Counted from the stretch's first letter, positions 1 to 6,244 are shown. The stretch is DNA of 6,691 nucleotides from Thermococcus sp. (GCF_027066465.1 NZ_JAMONU010000173.1:1-6691); one strand, 5' to 3'. Notes: generated by a model from the sequence alone, not told the origin. A program made the numbers and translations.

Positions 1-788
1 CCTCCGGCTAAGTAAGGGGCCAAAACGCTTATCGCGTCTATGTACCTCTTCTCCCGGAAGATTATCCCGCCCGCTGGAATCGGCACCATGCCCATCTTGT
101 GGGGGTCTATGGTTACGCTCTTCACGCCTTTAAGCCGGAAGTCGAAGTCCGGGATATCGTAGCCTAAAGCCTTCGCGAAGGGAATGACGAAGCCGCCAAA
201 TGCCGCATCAACGTGGAGCGGAAGCCCGTAGTCGAGGGCCAAATCGCTCAAAGCCGGTATGTCGTCAACCACCCCGAGGCCCGTCGTTCCCGCTATTCCT
301 ACGATTCCAATCGTGCTGTCCGTAATCTTGTCCTCAACGTCCTTTACGTTGACGGTGTAATCATCGTTCAGCTCCGCCCACACGAGTTTAACTCCGAGCA
401 TCTCGCCGGCCTTGATGAAGGAGAAGTGGGCGCTTCTCGGAAGAATCAGCTCCGGCTTTTCCACCTCCGCCAGGTTGCGGAAGGCCCTCACCGCTAGGAT
501 GTTCGCCTCCGTTCCGCCTGAAACTATGTGGCCGTAGCCCCTTTTGAGGCCGAGGAGGTTTGAGAGCATCTCCACGGCCTCTTCCTCGACTTTACGGCTC
601 CCCGTGTGCAGGCCGGGGTCCCCGAGGTTTCTGTCTATGAACTCGGTGATGACCCTAATCGCGAGGGGATGAGGATACGTGCACATGGAACCCAAAATCT
701 TTCCAGAATCGAACGTTAAATCCTCTGTGGTCTTGCGCCGTAGCTCCTCGAGGACTTCTTCCTCGTCCGTTCCCCTCTCTGGAAACAT
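1..788 (-). CDS. mfnA: MfnA-family PLP-dependent L-aspartate/L-tyrosine decarboxylase (3' end off the window)
   Basis: This is a pyridoxal-phosphate decarboxylase of the group II glutamate/tyrosine decarboxylase family. I read 262 codons on the minus strand from ATG at 788; the frame is still open at base 1, so about the last third of a roughly 380-residue protein is missing. Visible motifs are GGTEAN (residues 91-96, cofactor phosphate region), HVDAAFGG with Asp194 (pairs with the pyridine nitrogen) and DPHKMGMVP with Lys231 (Schiff-base lysine). The start is supported by AGGTGA at 798-793, four bases upstream. In methanogens MfnA makes tyramine for methanofuran. In Thermococcus, which does not make methane, the homologue (TK1814 in T. 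kodakarensis, from memory) is an aspartate decarboxylase giving beta-alanine for coenzyme A, which I infer here. It lies 33 bases downstream of the antiporter gene and is probably cotranscribed with it. Substrate choice cannot be read from sequence alone. Confidence 0.95.
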   Translation of the reverse strand, partial: MFPERGTDEEEVLEELRRKTTEDLTFDSGKILGSMCTYPHPLAIRVITEFIDRNLGDPGLHTGSRKVEEEAVEMLSNLLGLKRGYGHIVSGGTEANILAVRAFRNLAEVEKPELILPRSAHFSFIKAGEMLGVKLVWAELNDDYTVNVKDVEDKITDSTIGIVGIAGTTGLGVVDDIPALSDLALDYGLPLHVDAAFGGFVIPFAKALGYDIPDFDFRLKGVKSVTIDPHKMGMVPIPAGGIIFREKRYIDAISVLAPYLAG

Positions 789-821
789 ACTCTCACCTGA
801 GGGCGATTGTCTAGGGGGAAT

Positions 822-1997
822 TTAAGCCTTCCTCTTTTCGATGTACTTCTTAAAGAATATCGGTGTCGTCAGCGCCGTCAGCATCGAGACAGTTACAACG
901 CTCGCGAAGAGGGCCTGGTCTATTATTCCAGCGCTCAGTCCGAAGGTAAGTATCGCCATCTCAAGGCTGCCCCTTCCGCCCATTCCTATGCCGACCGTCA
1001 TGGAGTCCTCCCAGCTGAGACCAGAAAGCCTCGCGCCGAGACCGCAGCCGAGAAGCTTTCCAAGAACGGCCGAGACGTAGAGCAGACCTATGAGGGTGAG
1101 GCTCAAACTCTTGACCGGTGGATTGAAGACGAGGCCCACGTAGATGAAGAACAGGGGTATGAAGAACTCCGTGAGGACGACCTGCAGATCCTCAATCAGC
1201 TCGTTGAGCTTAATCCTCGTGACGACGAGCGGGTCCTTCCTCTCGCGGAGCCTGCTTATGGTGAGTCCAGCTAGGTAGGCCCCTATTATCTGGTTAAGGC
1301 CAACCCACTCGGCTATTATGGCGAGGGTGAACGTGAGGATGAGCGTGAAGGTGAAGAAGACGTTGAGGTTCTTGACTATGGAGTAGAACCACCTGGACCT
1401 CTTGAAGACAAGCTCCGAAACGAGAAGGGCCGAAACTATGAAGGCGAATATTTTGAGGGTTAGAACGCCGAATGACGCCATGCTGAGGCTTCCCTTTGTC
1501 ATTCCGGTGATTATGCCTATGAGGTAGACGGCTATTATGTCGTCCACGAAGGCCGCGCCCATGAGAATCGAGGAGACTTCCCTCTTAACGCGCTCCCTCA
1601 CGAGAACGCCGCTCGTGACCTCTATGGCGGTGTTTCCGAGCGTTGCCCCTATAAAAACGGCCGCCGCGATTCCCTTCCCAAAAGTATAGACCGTTAGAAA
1701 GCCGAACAGAAAGGAAAAGGCAACGCCGAGGCTCGCAACGAGAACGGCCTTTCTGGTGTTCTGTGCTATCGCCGAGAAGTTGCTGGTGAGGCCCATGTAG
1801 AGCATCATCATGATAAGGCCGAACTGCGCGAGAACGCTCAGTCCTTCTCCCGGCTTGACTACACCAAGGACGAACGGTCCGAGGACTATTCCCGTGAGGA
1901 CGTGGGCTATTATCGGGTGAACCTCGACCCTCTCAAAAAGCCATTCAAGGCTCTTTGCCACAACGAGAAGAAGGGCGAGCGCCGCTAGAAACTCCAC
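822..1997 (-). CDS. CPA2-family cation:proton antiporter (Na+/H+ exchanger domain only)
   Basis: This is a 391-residue integral membrane protein of the KefB/NapA type, predicted to exchange Na+ or K+ for protons across the cytoplasmic membrane. About 11-12 hydrophobic segments fill nearly the whole length. The paired acidic residues Asp152-Asp153 in GAAFVDDIIAVY match the DD motif of ion-binding helix 5 in electrogenic antiporters such as NapA. The segment GMGGRGSLEMAI (Arg342) lies where the family has its conserved basic residue. The protein ends just after the last helix with a short lysine-rich tail, so the TrkA-N/RCK or USP regulatory domains of many KefB-type proteins are absent. The start is GTG at 1997-1995, one base after the upstream stop (TGA-G-GTG). 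GGAGG at 2009-2005, inside the upstream gene, gives a seven-base spacing and points to translational coupling. The transported ion is inferred, not shown. Confidence 0.93.
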   Translation of the reverse strand: MEFLAALALLLVVAKSLEWLFERVEVHPIIAHVLTGIVLGPFVLGVVKPGEGLSVLAQFGLIMMMLYMGLTSNFSAIAQNTRKAVLVASLGVAFSFLFGFLTVYTFGKGIAAAVFIGATLGNTAIEVTSGVLVRERVKREVSSILMGAAFVDDIIAVYLIGIITGMTKGSLSMASFGVLTLKIFAFIVSALLVSELVFKRSRWFYSIVKNLNVFFTFTLILTFTLAIIAEWVGLNQIIGAYLAGLTISRLRERKDPLVVTRIKLNELIEDLQVVLTEFFIPLFFIYVGLVFNPPVKSLSLTLIGLLYVSAVLGKLLGCGLGARLSGLSWEDSMTVGIGMGGRGSLEMAILTFGLSAGIIDQALFASVVTVSMLTALTTPIFFKKYIEKRKA

Positions 1998-2009
1998 CTC
2001 ACCCCCTCC
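1995..2009 (-). promoter_or_regulatory. Shine-Dalgarno and coupled stop/start joining the DUF131 and antiporter genes
   Basis: On the minus strand this stretch reads GGAGGGGGTGAGGTG. It holds a purine-rich ribosome site, the TGA stop of the small membrane protein (2001-1999) and the GTG start of the antiporter (1997-1995). Ribosomes finishing the first gene are placed directly on the start of the second, which favours linked synthesis of the two proteins. Confidence 0.75.
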
Positions 2010-2250
2010 TCATCAGGAGAACTCCAAGTATCCAGAGCGCCATCAGGATTACCGCGAGAATCATGGCAAGCGTTAAGGCTCCCCTGTTCGTTCCGAAGAC
2101 TATGGGGATGGGGCCAATCATTATGACCCCTCCCCCCTGAACTTCGCTCTCTCCGCTGAAGGCGGACACGATAGTTCCTATGAACACGAGGAGGAACCCT
2201 ATGAGGATTAGAGCTATTCCGGCACCTATCAGCGTTTCTCCCCTCATCAC
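1999..2250 (-). CDS. small two-helix membrane protein, TIGR00304/DUF131 family
   Basis: This is an 83-residue protein with hydrophobic helices at about residues 6-30 and 58-79, joined by a loop with the glycine-rich motif GGGVIMIGPIPIVFGTN (residues 39-55). That motif is what I recognise as the signature of the archaeal TIGR00304/DUF131 family, whose function is unknown. The tail is short and basic (MRRG). Two starts are possible: GTG at 2250 or the next codon, ATG at 2247 (82 residues). I favour ATG 2247, because the TATA-like element at 2276-2269 is centred about 25 bases before it, as expected for a leaderless archaeal transcript. It is the first gene of the minus-strand operon, and its stop lies one base before the antiporter start, so an accessory role for the antiporter is a reasonable guess. 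Confidence 0.85.
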   Translation of the reverse strand: MMRGETLIGAGIALILIGFLLVFIGTIVSAFSGESEVQGGGVIMIGPIPIVFGTNRGALTLAMILAVILMALWILGVLLMRRG

Positions 2251-2268
2251 CCCGAACTACCCCCTTGC

Positions 2269-2283
2269 TTTTTTAAGCTTTTC
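2269..2283 (-). promoter_or_regulatory. TATA/BRE promoter for the DUF131-antiporter-mfnA operon
   Basis: The minus strand reads GAAAAGCTTAAAAAA from 2283 to 2269. GAAAAG suits a purine-rich BRE and TTAAAAAA (2276-2269) a TATA box. Transcription should begin about 25 bases on, near 2248, essentially at the start codon of the first gene. The element is read by eye and its core is not a perfect consensus. Confidence 0.6.
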
Positions 2284-2286
2284 ACC

Positions 2287-2300
2287 GGAAGGGTTTAAAG
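2287..2300 (+). promoter_or_regulatory. TATA/BRE promoter for the HAD phosphatase operon, probably leaderless
   Basis: GGAAGGG (2287-2293) followed by TTTAAAG (2294-2300) resembles a purine-rich BRE plus TATA box. Its centre is 25 bases before the ATG at 2322, and the sequence just before that ATG (CCCCCACAAGTTTCGAAC) contains no Shine-Dalgarno site. Both facts point to an mRNA starting at or very near the start codon. Confidence 0.65.
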
Positions 2301-2321
2301 TTTCCCCCACAAGTTTCGAAC

Positions 2322-3011
2322 ATGCTTGTCATCGTAGACCTCGACGACACCCTCTGCAACACGTGGGAGGCAGGTAGAAAAACTATTATGAAATCGATTC
2401 CAATCCTCCTGAGAAGGCGAATGTTGAGGGCCGTTTGGTACGTTCTGACGGCCCGCTACCGCAGGCTCGAATCCCGGCGGGATGTTCACACCCTCGACCT
2501 CGACGGTATAGTCGAGACGGTGCTCCGCTCCCTCTATCCTGGCATAGAAGAAGAGAGGCTCCGGGAGATAACCCACTTCGTTGAGGAAACGTTCTTCTCC
2601 CACCTCTCGCTTTACCCCGACGCGCTCCCCTTCCTTAAAGGTCTTAGGGAGATGGGAGCCAGGGTCGTTCTCATAACGGATTCCTCCACCAACTGGCAGA
2701 GGAAGAAGCTCAGGGTTCTCGGCATTGGGGATTATTTTGATGACGTTATAATAAGCGGCGAAACCGGTCACAGCAAGTTCGAGGACTACAACTTCCGCCT
2801 GGCCTTGGAGCGGTTTCCTGACGATGAAATCTACGTCGTTGGAGACCGCGAGGAGACCGACATGAGAGGGGGTAGAAGAATAGGGGCCAGGACAATACTG
2901 ATTAAAAGGGGCTACCACGCGGGGAGGAGGGCGGGGAACGCGGACCACGTGGTGGGGAACCTCCTCGAGGCCCTAGAGGTGATAAGGAATGAGCATAAAA
3001 TCAGAGCTTAA
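2322..3011 (+). CDS. HAD-superfamily phosphatase
   Basis: This is a 229-residue soluble protein with all four haloacid-dehalogenase motifs. Motif I is VDLDDT, with the nucleophile Asp6 and acid/base Asp8. Motif II is VLITDSS with Thr119. Motif III is Lys152 in GHSK. Motif IV is VVGDREETD with Asp175 and Asp180, which bind Mg2+. The helical region at about residues 12-95, between motif I and the rest of the core, is a C1-type cap that shapes substrate choice; the core resumes around residue 96. The two-Asp DxD arrangement is that of phosphohydrolases rather than dehalogenases. The ATG at 2322 is fixed by motif I beginning five residues later and by the lack of any nearby upstream in-frame start. 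It heads a plus-strand gene set and overlaps the polyprenol kinase gene by 23 bases. Substrate unknown; a sugar, nucleotide or prenyl phosphate are all possible. Confidence 0.9.
   Translation: MLVIVDLDDTLCNTWEAGRKTIMKSIPILLRRRMLRAVWYVLTARYRRLESRRDVHTLDLDGIVETVLRSLYPGIEEERLREITHFVEETFFSHLSLYPDALPFLKGLREMGARVVLITDSSTNWQRKKLRVLGIGDYFDDVIISGETGHSKFEDYNFRLALERFPDDEIYVVGDREETDMRGGRRIGARTILIKRGYHAGRRAGNADHVVGNLLEALEVIRNEHKIRA
2976..2983 (+). promoter_or_regulatory. Shine-Dalgarno for the polyprenol kinase, inside the HAD gene
   Basis: GAGGTGAT is a full-strength match to the archaeal 16S rRNA tail and lies five bases before the ATG at 2989. It selects that start, so the two coding regions overlap by 23 bases and are very likely carried on one mRNA. 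Confidence 0.8.
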
Positions 3012-3618
3012 GAGAAAGGCACTCCACCTGACGGGCCTTCTGGTTCCGCTGGTTTACGTGCTCTTCGGTCAGGATGTAACCCTGGTCTTCGTGGGGGTGT
3101 CCTTCGCCGTCTTCGTTGCCCTTGAGCCCTTCAGGGTGATAGAGGAGTGGAGGGACTCCATAAAGCGACGCCTTGGAATATACGCGCCCCCTGAGGTTAT
3201 GGAGAGAATAGAGAGGCTTGAGACCCACATCAACGACATAACGCGCGAGCACGAGAGAAACCGGGTCGCGGCCCACATATACTTCGCAACCGCATCCTTT
3301 GCGGTGGTTTACTTCTTTCCTAAGAGCGTTGCCATAGGCTCGATAGCCCTGGCAACCCTCGGCGACGCGCTCGCGGCGATAATCGGGAAGACCCTCGGCA
3401 GGCACCGCTTCTCCAACGGCAAGAGCGTAGAGGGGAGCCTCGCCTACTTCCTGACGGGGCTTGCAATACTCACACCGCTCGTCGGTCTCCCGCTTGCCCT
3501 CGTCGGCTCGCTCGCGGGAACGATAGCGGAGTTCTACAACCTCCCGCCTGACGACAACTTCTCCAACCAGCTCGCCGTTGCAATCGCGCTATACCTCGCG
3601 TCCCTCCTGCACGGGTAA
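2989..3618 (+). CDS. SEC59/phytol-kinase family membrane kinase (polyprenol or dolichol kinase-like)
   Basis: This is a 209-residue membrane protein of the CTP-dependent prenol kinase family (dolichol kinase, phytol kinase). Hydrophobic helices lie at about 12-27, 29-47, 96-110, 113-132, 152-180 (two helices) and 191-207. Family signatures are GDALAAIIGKTLGRHR (Asp126, Lys134), then KSVEGS (residues 145-150, with Glu148), then Glu181 followed by PPDDN (186-190), resembling the PxDDN segment near the C-terminus of these kinases. A polar, probably helical stretch at about 50-95 separates the second and third helices. The reaction is expected to be phosphorylation of an isoprenoid alcohol, for example dolichol for N-glycan lipid carriers or geranylgeraniol salvage for ether lipids; which one is not decided by the sequence. 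Archaeal CDP-archaeol synthase is another CTP-using membrane enzyme, but it belongs to a different family as far as I know. The start is fixed by GAGGTGAT just upstream. Confidence 0.87.
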   Translation: MSIKSELKRKALHLTGLLVPLVYVLFGQDVTLVFVGVSFAVFVALEPFRVIEEWRDSIKRRLGIYAPPEVMERIERLETHINDITREHERNRVAAHIYFATASFAVVYFFPKSVAIGSIALATLGDALAAIIGKTLGRHRFSNGKSVEGSLAYFLTGLAILTPLVGLPLALVGSLAGTIAEFYNLPPDDNFSNQLAVAIALYLASLLHG

Positions 3619-3650
3619 GATTTATGTCCTCGAGTTGATGGGGTGAGACC
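3619..3650 (+). promoter_or_regulatory. leader of the glucanotransferase gene: Shine-Dalgarno plus weak TATA-like site
   Basis: This 32-base gap holds GGGGTGA (3640-3646), a good ribosome site four bases before the ATG at 3651. It also holds a weak TATA-like GATTTATG (3619-3626). A start driven by that TATA would fall at about 3648-3650 and leave the ribosome site out of the mRNA. The ribosome site therefore suggests that most translation comes from a longer message shared with the kinase gene. I see no TATCAC-N5-GTGATA site, the known Thermococcales sugar-regulator operator. Confidence 0.5.
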
Positions 3651-5582
3651 ATGAAGCTGATATTTGGAATCCACAACCACCAGCCCCTTGGGAACTTCGG
3701 CTGGGTTTTCGAGAGCGCCTACGAGAGGGCTTACGGACCGTTCCTTGAGACGCTGGAAGAGTACTCAAACATGAAGGTCGCCGTCCACTACTCCGGCCCG
3801 CTCCTCCAGTGGATAGCCGACAACAGGCCGGAGCACCTCGACCTACTCAAAAGCCTCGTGAGGAGGGGCCAGGTCGAGATTATCGTTGCCGGCTTCTACG
3901 AGCCGGTTCTGGCGTCAATTCCGGAGGAAGACCGGGTCGAGCAGATTAACCTCCTGAAGGACTTTGCGAGAAAGCTCGGCTACGAGGCGAAAGGTCTCTG
4001 GCTGACCGAGAGGGTCTGGGAGCCCGAACTCGTGAGAACCTTACGGAAGGCCGGGATAGAGTACGTCGTCGTTGACGATTACCACTTCATGAGCGCCGGC
4101 CTGCCTAAGGAGAGCCTCTACTGGCCCTACTACACCGAGGACGACGGTGAAGCGGTTGTGGTCTTTCCAATTGACGAGAGGCTCCGCTACCTGATTCCCT
4201 TCCGCCCGGTTGAGAAAACGCTTTCCTACCTCCACTCCCTCGACGACGGCGACGAGAGCAAGGTTGCTGTCTTCCACGACGACGGTGAGAAGTTCGGCGT
4301 CTGGCCCGGAACCTACGAGTGGGTTCACGAGAAGGGCTGGCTCAGGGAGTTCTTTGACAGGATTTCGAGCGACGAGAGGATAGAGGTTCTCCTCTACTCC
4401 GAGTACCTGAGGCAATTCAGGCCGAGGGGCCTCGTCTATCTGCCGATAGCTTCCTACTTCGAGATGAGCGAGTGGAGCCTTCCAGCGGAGCAGGCGAGGC
4501 TCTTCGTCGAGTTCGTGAACCGGCTGAAGGCCGAGGGGATTTTTGACCGCTATCGCGTCTTCGTAAGGGGCGGAATCTGGAAGAACTTCTTCTTCAAGTA
4601 CCCCGAAGGCAACTACACCCACAAGAGAATGCTGATGGTTAGTAAACTCGTGAGGAACAACCCTGAGGCGAGGCGGTTCCTTCTGAAGGCCCAGTGCAAC
4701 GACGCCTACTGGCACGGCGTCTTCGGCGGAATCTACCTCCCGCACCTCCGCAGGGCCGTCTGGGAGAACCTGATACGGGCGAACAGCTACGTTTCCACTG
4801 GAACTTTCGTCCGCGACATTGACTTCGACGGCCTCGAGGAGGTCTTCATCGAGGGCGAGAACTTTTACTACTCCTTCAAGCCTGGCCTCGGCGGTTCCCT
4901 TGTAGAGCTTAGCTCTAAAGGGAAGGCAGTTAACTACGCCGACGTCCTGGCAAGGCGCTACGAGCACTACCACTCCACCGGGAGCGCAGTTCCCGAGGAA
5001 GAGGGTGACGGTGTCGAGAGCATTCACGAGCTTTCGGGCGAGGTTCCGGAGGAGATTAGGAAAGAGGTTGCCTACGATTCAGTCAGGAGGGCGCTCCTCC
5101 AGGACAGGTTTTTAAGGCCCGAAACGACCCTCGACGACTTCAGGCTGAACCGCTATGAACCCCTGGCGGACTTCGCCGGAAAGCCCTACGATTATTCGCT
5201 CGACGGAAACGGGCTGAGGCTCTGGAGGAATGATGGAGACTTCTCGGTCGTCAAGGTCTTCAGACCGGATGGGAAGGGCTTCACCGTTGACTACGCCGTC
5301 TCGGGAAGGGGAACCTTCGCGGTCGAGCTTAACGTTGCGGTCCACAGCGTGATGGAAGTGCCGGAAGAGCTGGAAGGCTCAAGGATTGAGGTGAACGACA
5401 GATACGCCGTCGGGAGGTTCACCGTTGAGCTCGATAGAACAGCGAGGATATGGAAGTTCCCGGTAAAAACGCTGAGCAAGAGCGAAAGCGGGTGGGACTT
5501 CATCCAGCAGGGCGTCAGCTACACCTTCCTGTTCCCGCTTGATAGAGAGGTGAGGTTCAAAATAATGTTCAGGGAGCGTTAA
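3651..5582 (+). CDS. 4-alpha-glucanotransferase, glycoside hydrolase family 57
   Basis: This 643-residue enzyme moves alpha-1,4-glucan segments between maltodextrins, releasing glucose and making longer or cyclic glucans inside the cell. The N-terminal GH57 (beta/alpha)7-type barrel covers about residues 1-290. Its motifs are GIHNHQPLGNF (6-16), GFYEPVLASIP (81-91), WLTERVWEPEL (117-127) and FHDDGEKFGVWPG (208-220). Glu120 and Asp211 align with nucleophile Glu123 and acid/base Asp214 of the T. litoralis enzyme, with a constant offset of three because this protein starts three residues later. The middle region (FVRGGIWKNFFFKYP, KAQCNDAYWHGVFGGIYLPH) and the beta-rich C-terminal region (about 390-643, ending WDFIQQGVSYTFLFPLD) match the DUF1925 and DUF1926 domains of this enzyme. 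There is no signal peptide, which fits a cytoplasmic role beside maltodextrin phosphorylase. GGGGTGA lies four bases upstream. T. litoralis's gene has been called jgt. Related GH57 alpha-amylases share the fold, but the close full-length resemblance favours transferase activity. Confidence 0.97.
   Translation: MKLIFGIHNHQPLGNFGWVFESAYERAYGPFLETLEEYSNMKVAVHYSGPLLQWIADNRPEHLDLLKSLVRRGQVEIIVAGFYEPVLASIPEEDRVEQINLLKDFARKLGYEAKGLWLTERVWEPELVRTLRKAGIEYVVVDDYHFMSAGLPKESLYWPYYTEDDGEAVVVFPIDERLRYLIPFRPVEKTLSYLHSLDDGDESKVAVFHDDGEKFGVWPGTYEWVHEKGWLREFFDRISSDERIEVLLYSEYLRQFRPRGLVYLPIASYFEMSEWSLPAEQARLFVEFVNRLKAEGIFDRYRVFVRGGIWKNFFFKYPEGNYTHKRMLMVSKLVRNNPEARRFLLKAQCNDAYWHGVFGGIYLPHLRRAVWENLIRANSYVSTGTFVRDIDFDGLEEVFIEGENFYYSFKPGLGGSLVELSSKGKAVNYADVLARRYEHYHSTGSAVPEEEGDGVESIHELSGEVPEEIRKEVAYDSVRRALLQDRFLRPETTLDDFRLNRYEPLADFAGKPYDYSLDGNGLRLWRNDGDFSVVKVFRPDGKGFTVDYAVSGRGTFAVELNVAVHSVMEVPEELEGSRIEVNDRYAVGRFTVELDRTARIWKFPVKTLSKSESGWDFIQQGVSYTFLFPLDREVRFKIMFRER
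5579..5582. other. interlocked convergent stop codons (TTAA)
   Basis: The four bases TTAA carry the TAA stop of the plus-strand glucanotransferase (5580-5582) and, read on the other strand, the TAA stop of the DUF257 gene (5581-5579). The genes therefore meet tail to tail with a four-base overlap. There is no room for a terminator between them, so each transcript must end inside the opposite gene. The nearest short T-runs I see are TTTT at 5645-5648 for the plus strand and ATTATTTTG around 5558-5566 for the minus strand; both are weak. Confidence 0.95.
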
Positions 5583-6232
5583 AGGCGCATGCAGAGGCCC
5601 TCAAGCTCCGGGTCTATCGACTTTATGATGCTGAACTCCGTCGTCTTTTCAATTGAAGAGACCCTTATCACCGTCGTTGCCATGTCCTCAAGCAGTCCGA
5701 GAACGACCTGATTTCCGTTTTCAAAGGCGTAGGTCTTGACGAATAGGACCGATGTTCTTCTCTTGTCGCCGACGTACCTCGAGACGAGGCCTATCATGAC
5801 CTGAAGGTTCTTTGGTATGACCTCCGATGCGAGAACAAGCTTCTCCAGGCCGACGGCCATCACCAGCGTTCCCTCGTTCTCGCTGAGATACCTCTCGTAG
5901 GCCTCCCTGAACTTCCCCACGACTATGACGGGTTCGACTATGTCGCCAATCCACTCAACGACGTTCCCAACCCTAACCTTTCCCCCAACCTTTATGACGT
6001 CCACATCGTTGAAAACACCCGTTTTCAGTCCCCTGAGTTCCGCTTTGGCCTTGATTAGATGCAGTGAGTCCATGACATCGATGACGAGAACCCTGCGCCC
6101 CCTTTCAAGCCCCCACTCAATCATGTGGTGAACCCCTAGGTACTGGTCTTTCGTATCGGCCCTCTCGATGAGAACTATCTCACCCGGCTTGAGGGAGTCC
6201 CACAGCTTCTGGAGCATGTCCCGGACGACCAT
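5579..6232 (-). CDS. DUF257 family protein, RecA/KaiC-like without a P-loop
   Basis: This 217-residue soluble protein belongs, as I recognise it, to DUF257, an uncharacterised family expanded in Thermococcus and Pyrococcus. The N-terminal LKPGEIVLIER (residues 14-24) resembles the opening of KaiC/RadA-type ATPases. The GxxxxGK[ST] nucleotide-binding loop that should follow is absent; ADTKDQYLG stands in its place. Alternating strand-like and helix-like segments follow (VLVIDVMDSLHLI 48-60, VIVVGKF 102-108, GTLVMAVGLEKL 121-132, TSVLFVKTYAF 160-170), consistent with a degenerate RecA-like fold that may bind a ligand without hydrolysing ATP. There are no membrane helices and no helix-turn-helix that I can see. 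ATG at 6232 is chosen because GGAGGG (6244-6239) lies six bases upstream and a strong TATA box lies further up. It appears to be a single-gene transcription unit. Function unknown. Confidence 0.85.
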   Translation of the reverse strand: MVVRDMLQKLWDSLKPGEIVLIERADTKDQYLGVHHMIEWGLERGRRVLVIDVMDSLHLIKAKAELRGLKTGVFNDVDVIKVGGKVRVGNVVEWIGDIVEPVIVVGKFREAYERYLSENEGTLVMAVGLEKLVLASEVIPKNLQVMIGLVSRYVGDKRRTSVLFVKTYAFENGNQVVLGLLEDMATTVIRVSSIEKTTEFSIIKSIDPELEGLCMRL

Positions 6233-6238
6233 GCGTAA

Positions 6239-6244
6239 CCCTCC
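6239..6244 (-). promoter_or_regulatory. Shine-Dalgarno of the DUF257 gene
   Basis: GGAGGG on the minus strand, six bases before the ATG at 6232, fits the 3' end of archaeal 16S rRNA and fixes that start. With the predicted transcript start near 6263 it lies inside a leader of about 30 bases, unlike the probably leaderless genes at 2250 and 2322. Confidence 0.7.

Noticed and set aside
807..1274. 155-codon plus-strand frame opposite the antiporter gene
   Set aside because: Antisense to a clear membrane transporter; its Arg/Glu-rich composition is what the complement of hydrophobic codons yields.
2295..2948. 217-codon minus-strand frame opposite the HAD gene
   Set aside because: Antisense to a protein with all four HAD motifs in order; it overlaps the plus-strand promoter and shows no recognisable domain or ribosome site.
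4041..5027. Long open frame (328 codons) on the minus strand opposite the glucanotransferase gene
   Set aside because: It lies wholly antisense to a gene with clear catalytic motifs; such frames arise from the GC-rich codon bias of these genomes. Its translation is low-complexity (Val/Leu/Glu-rich) and matches no family I know.
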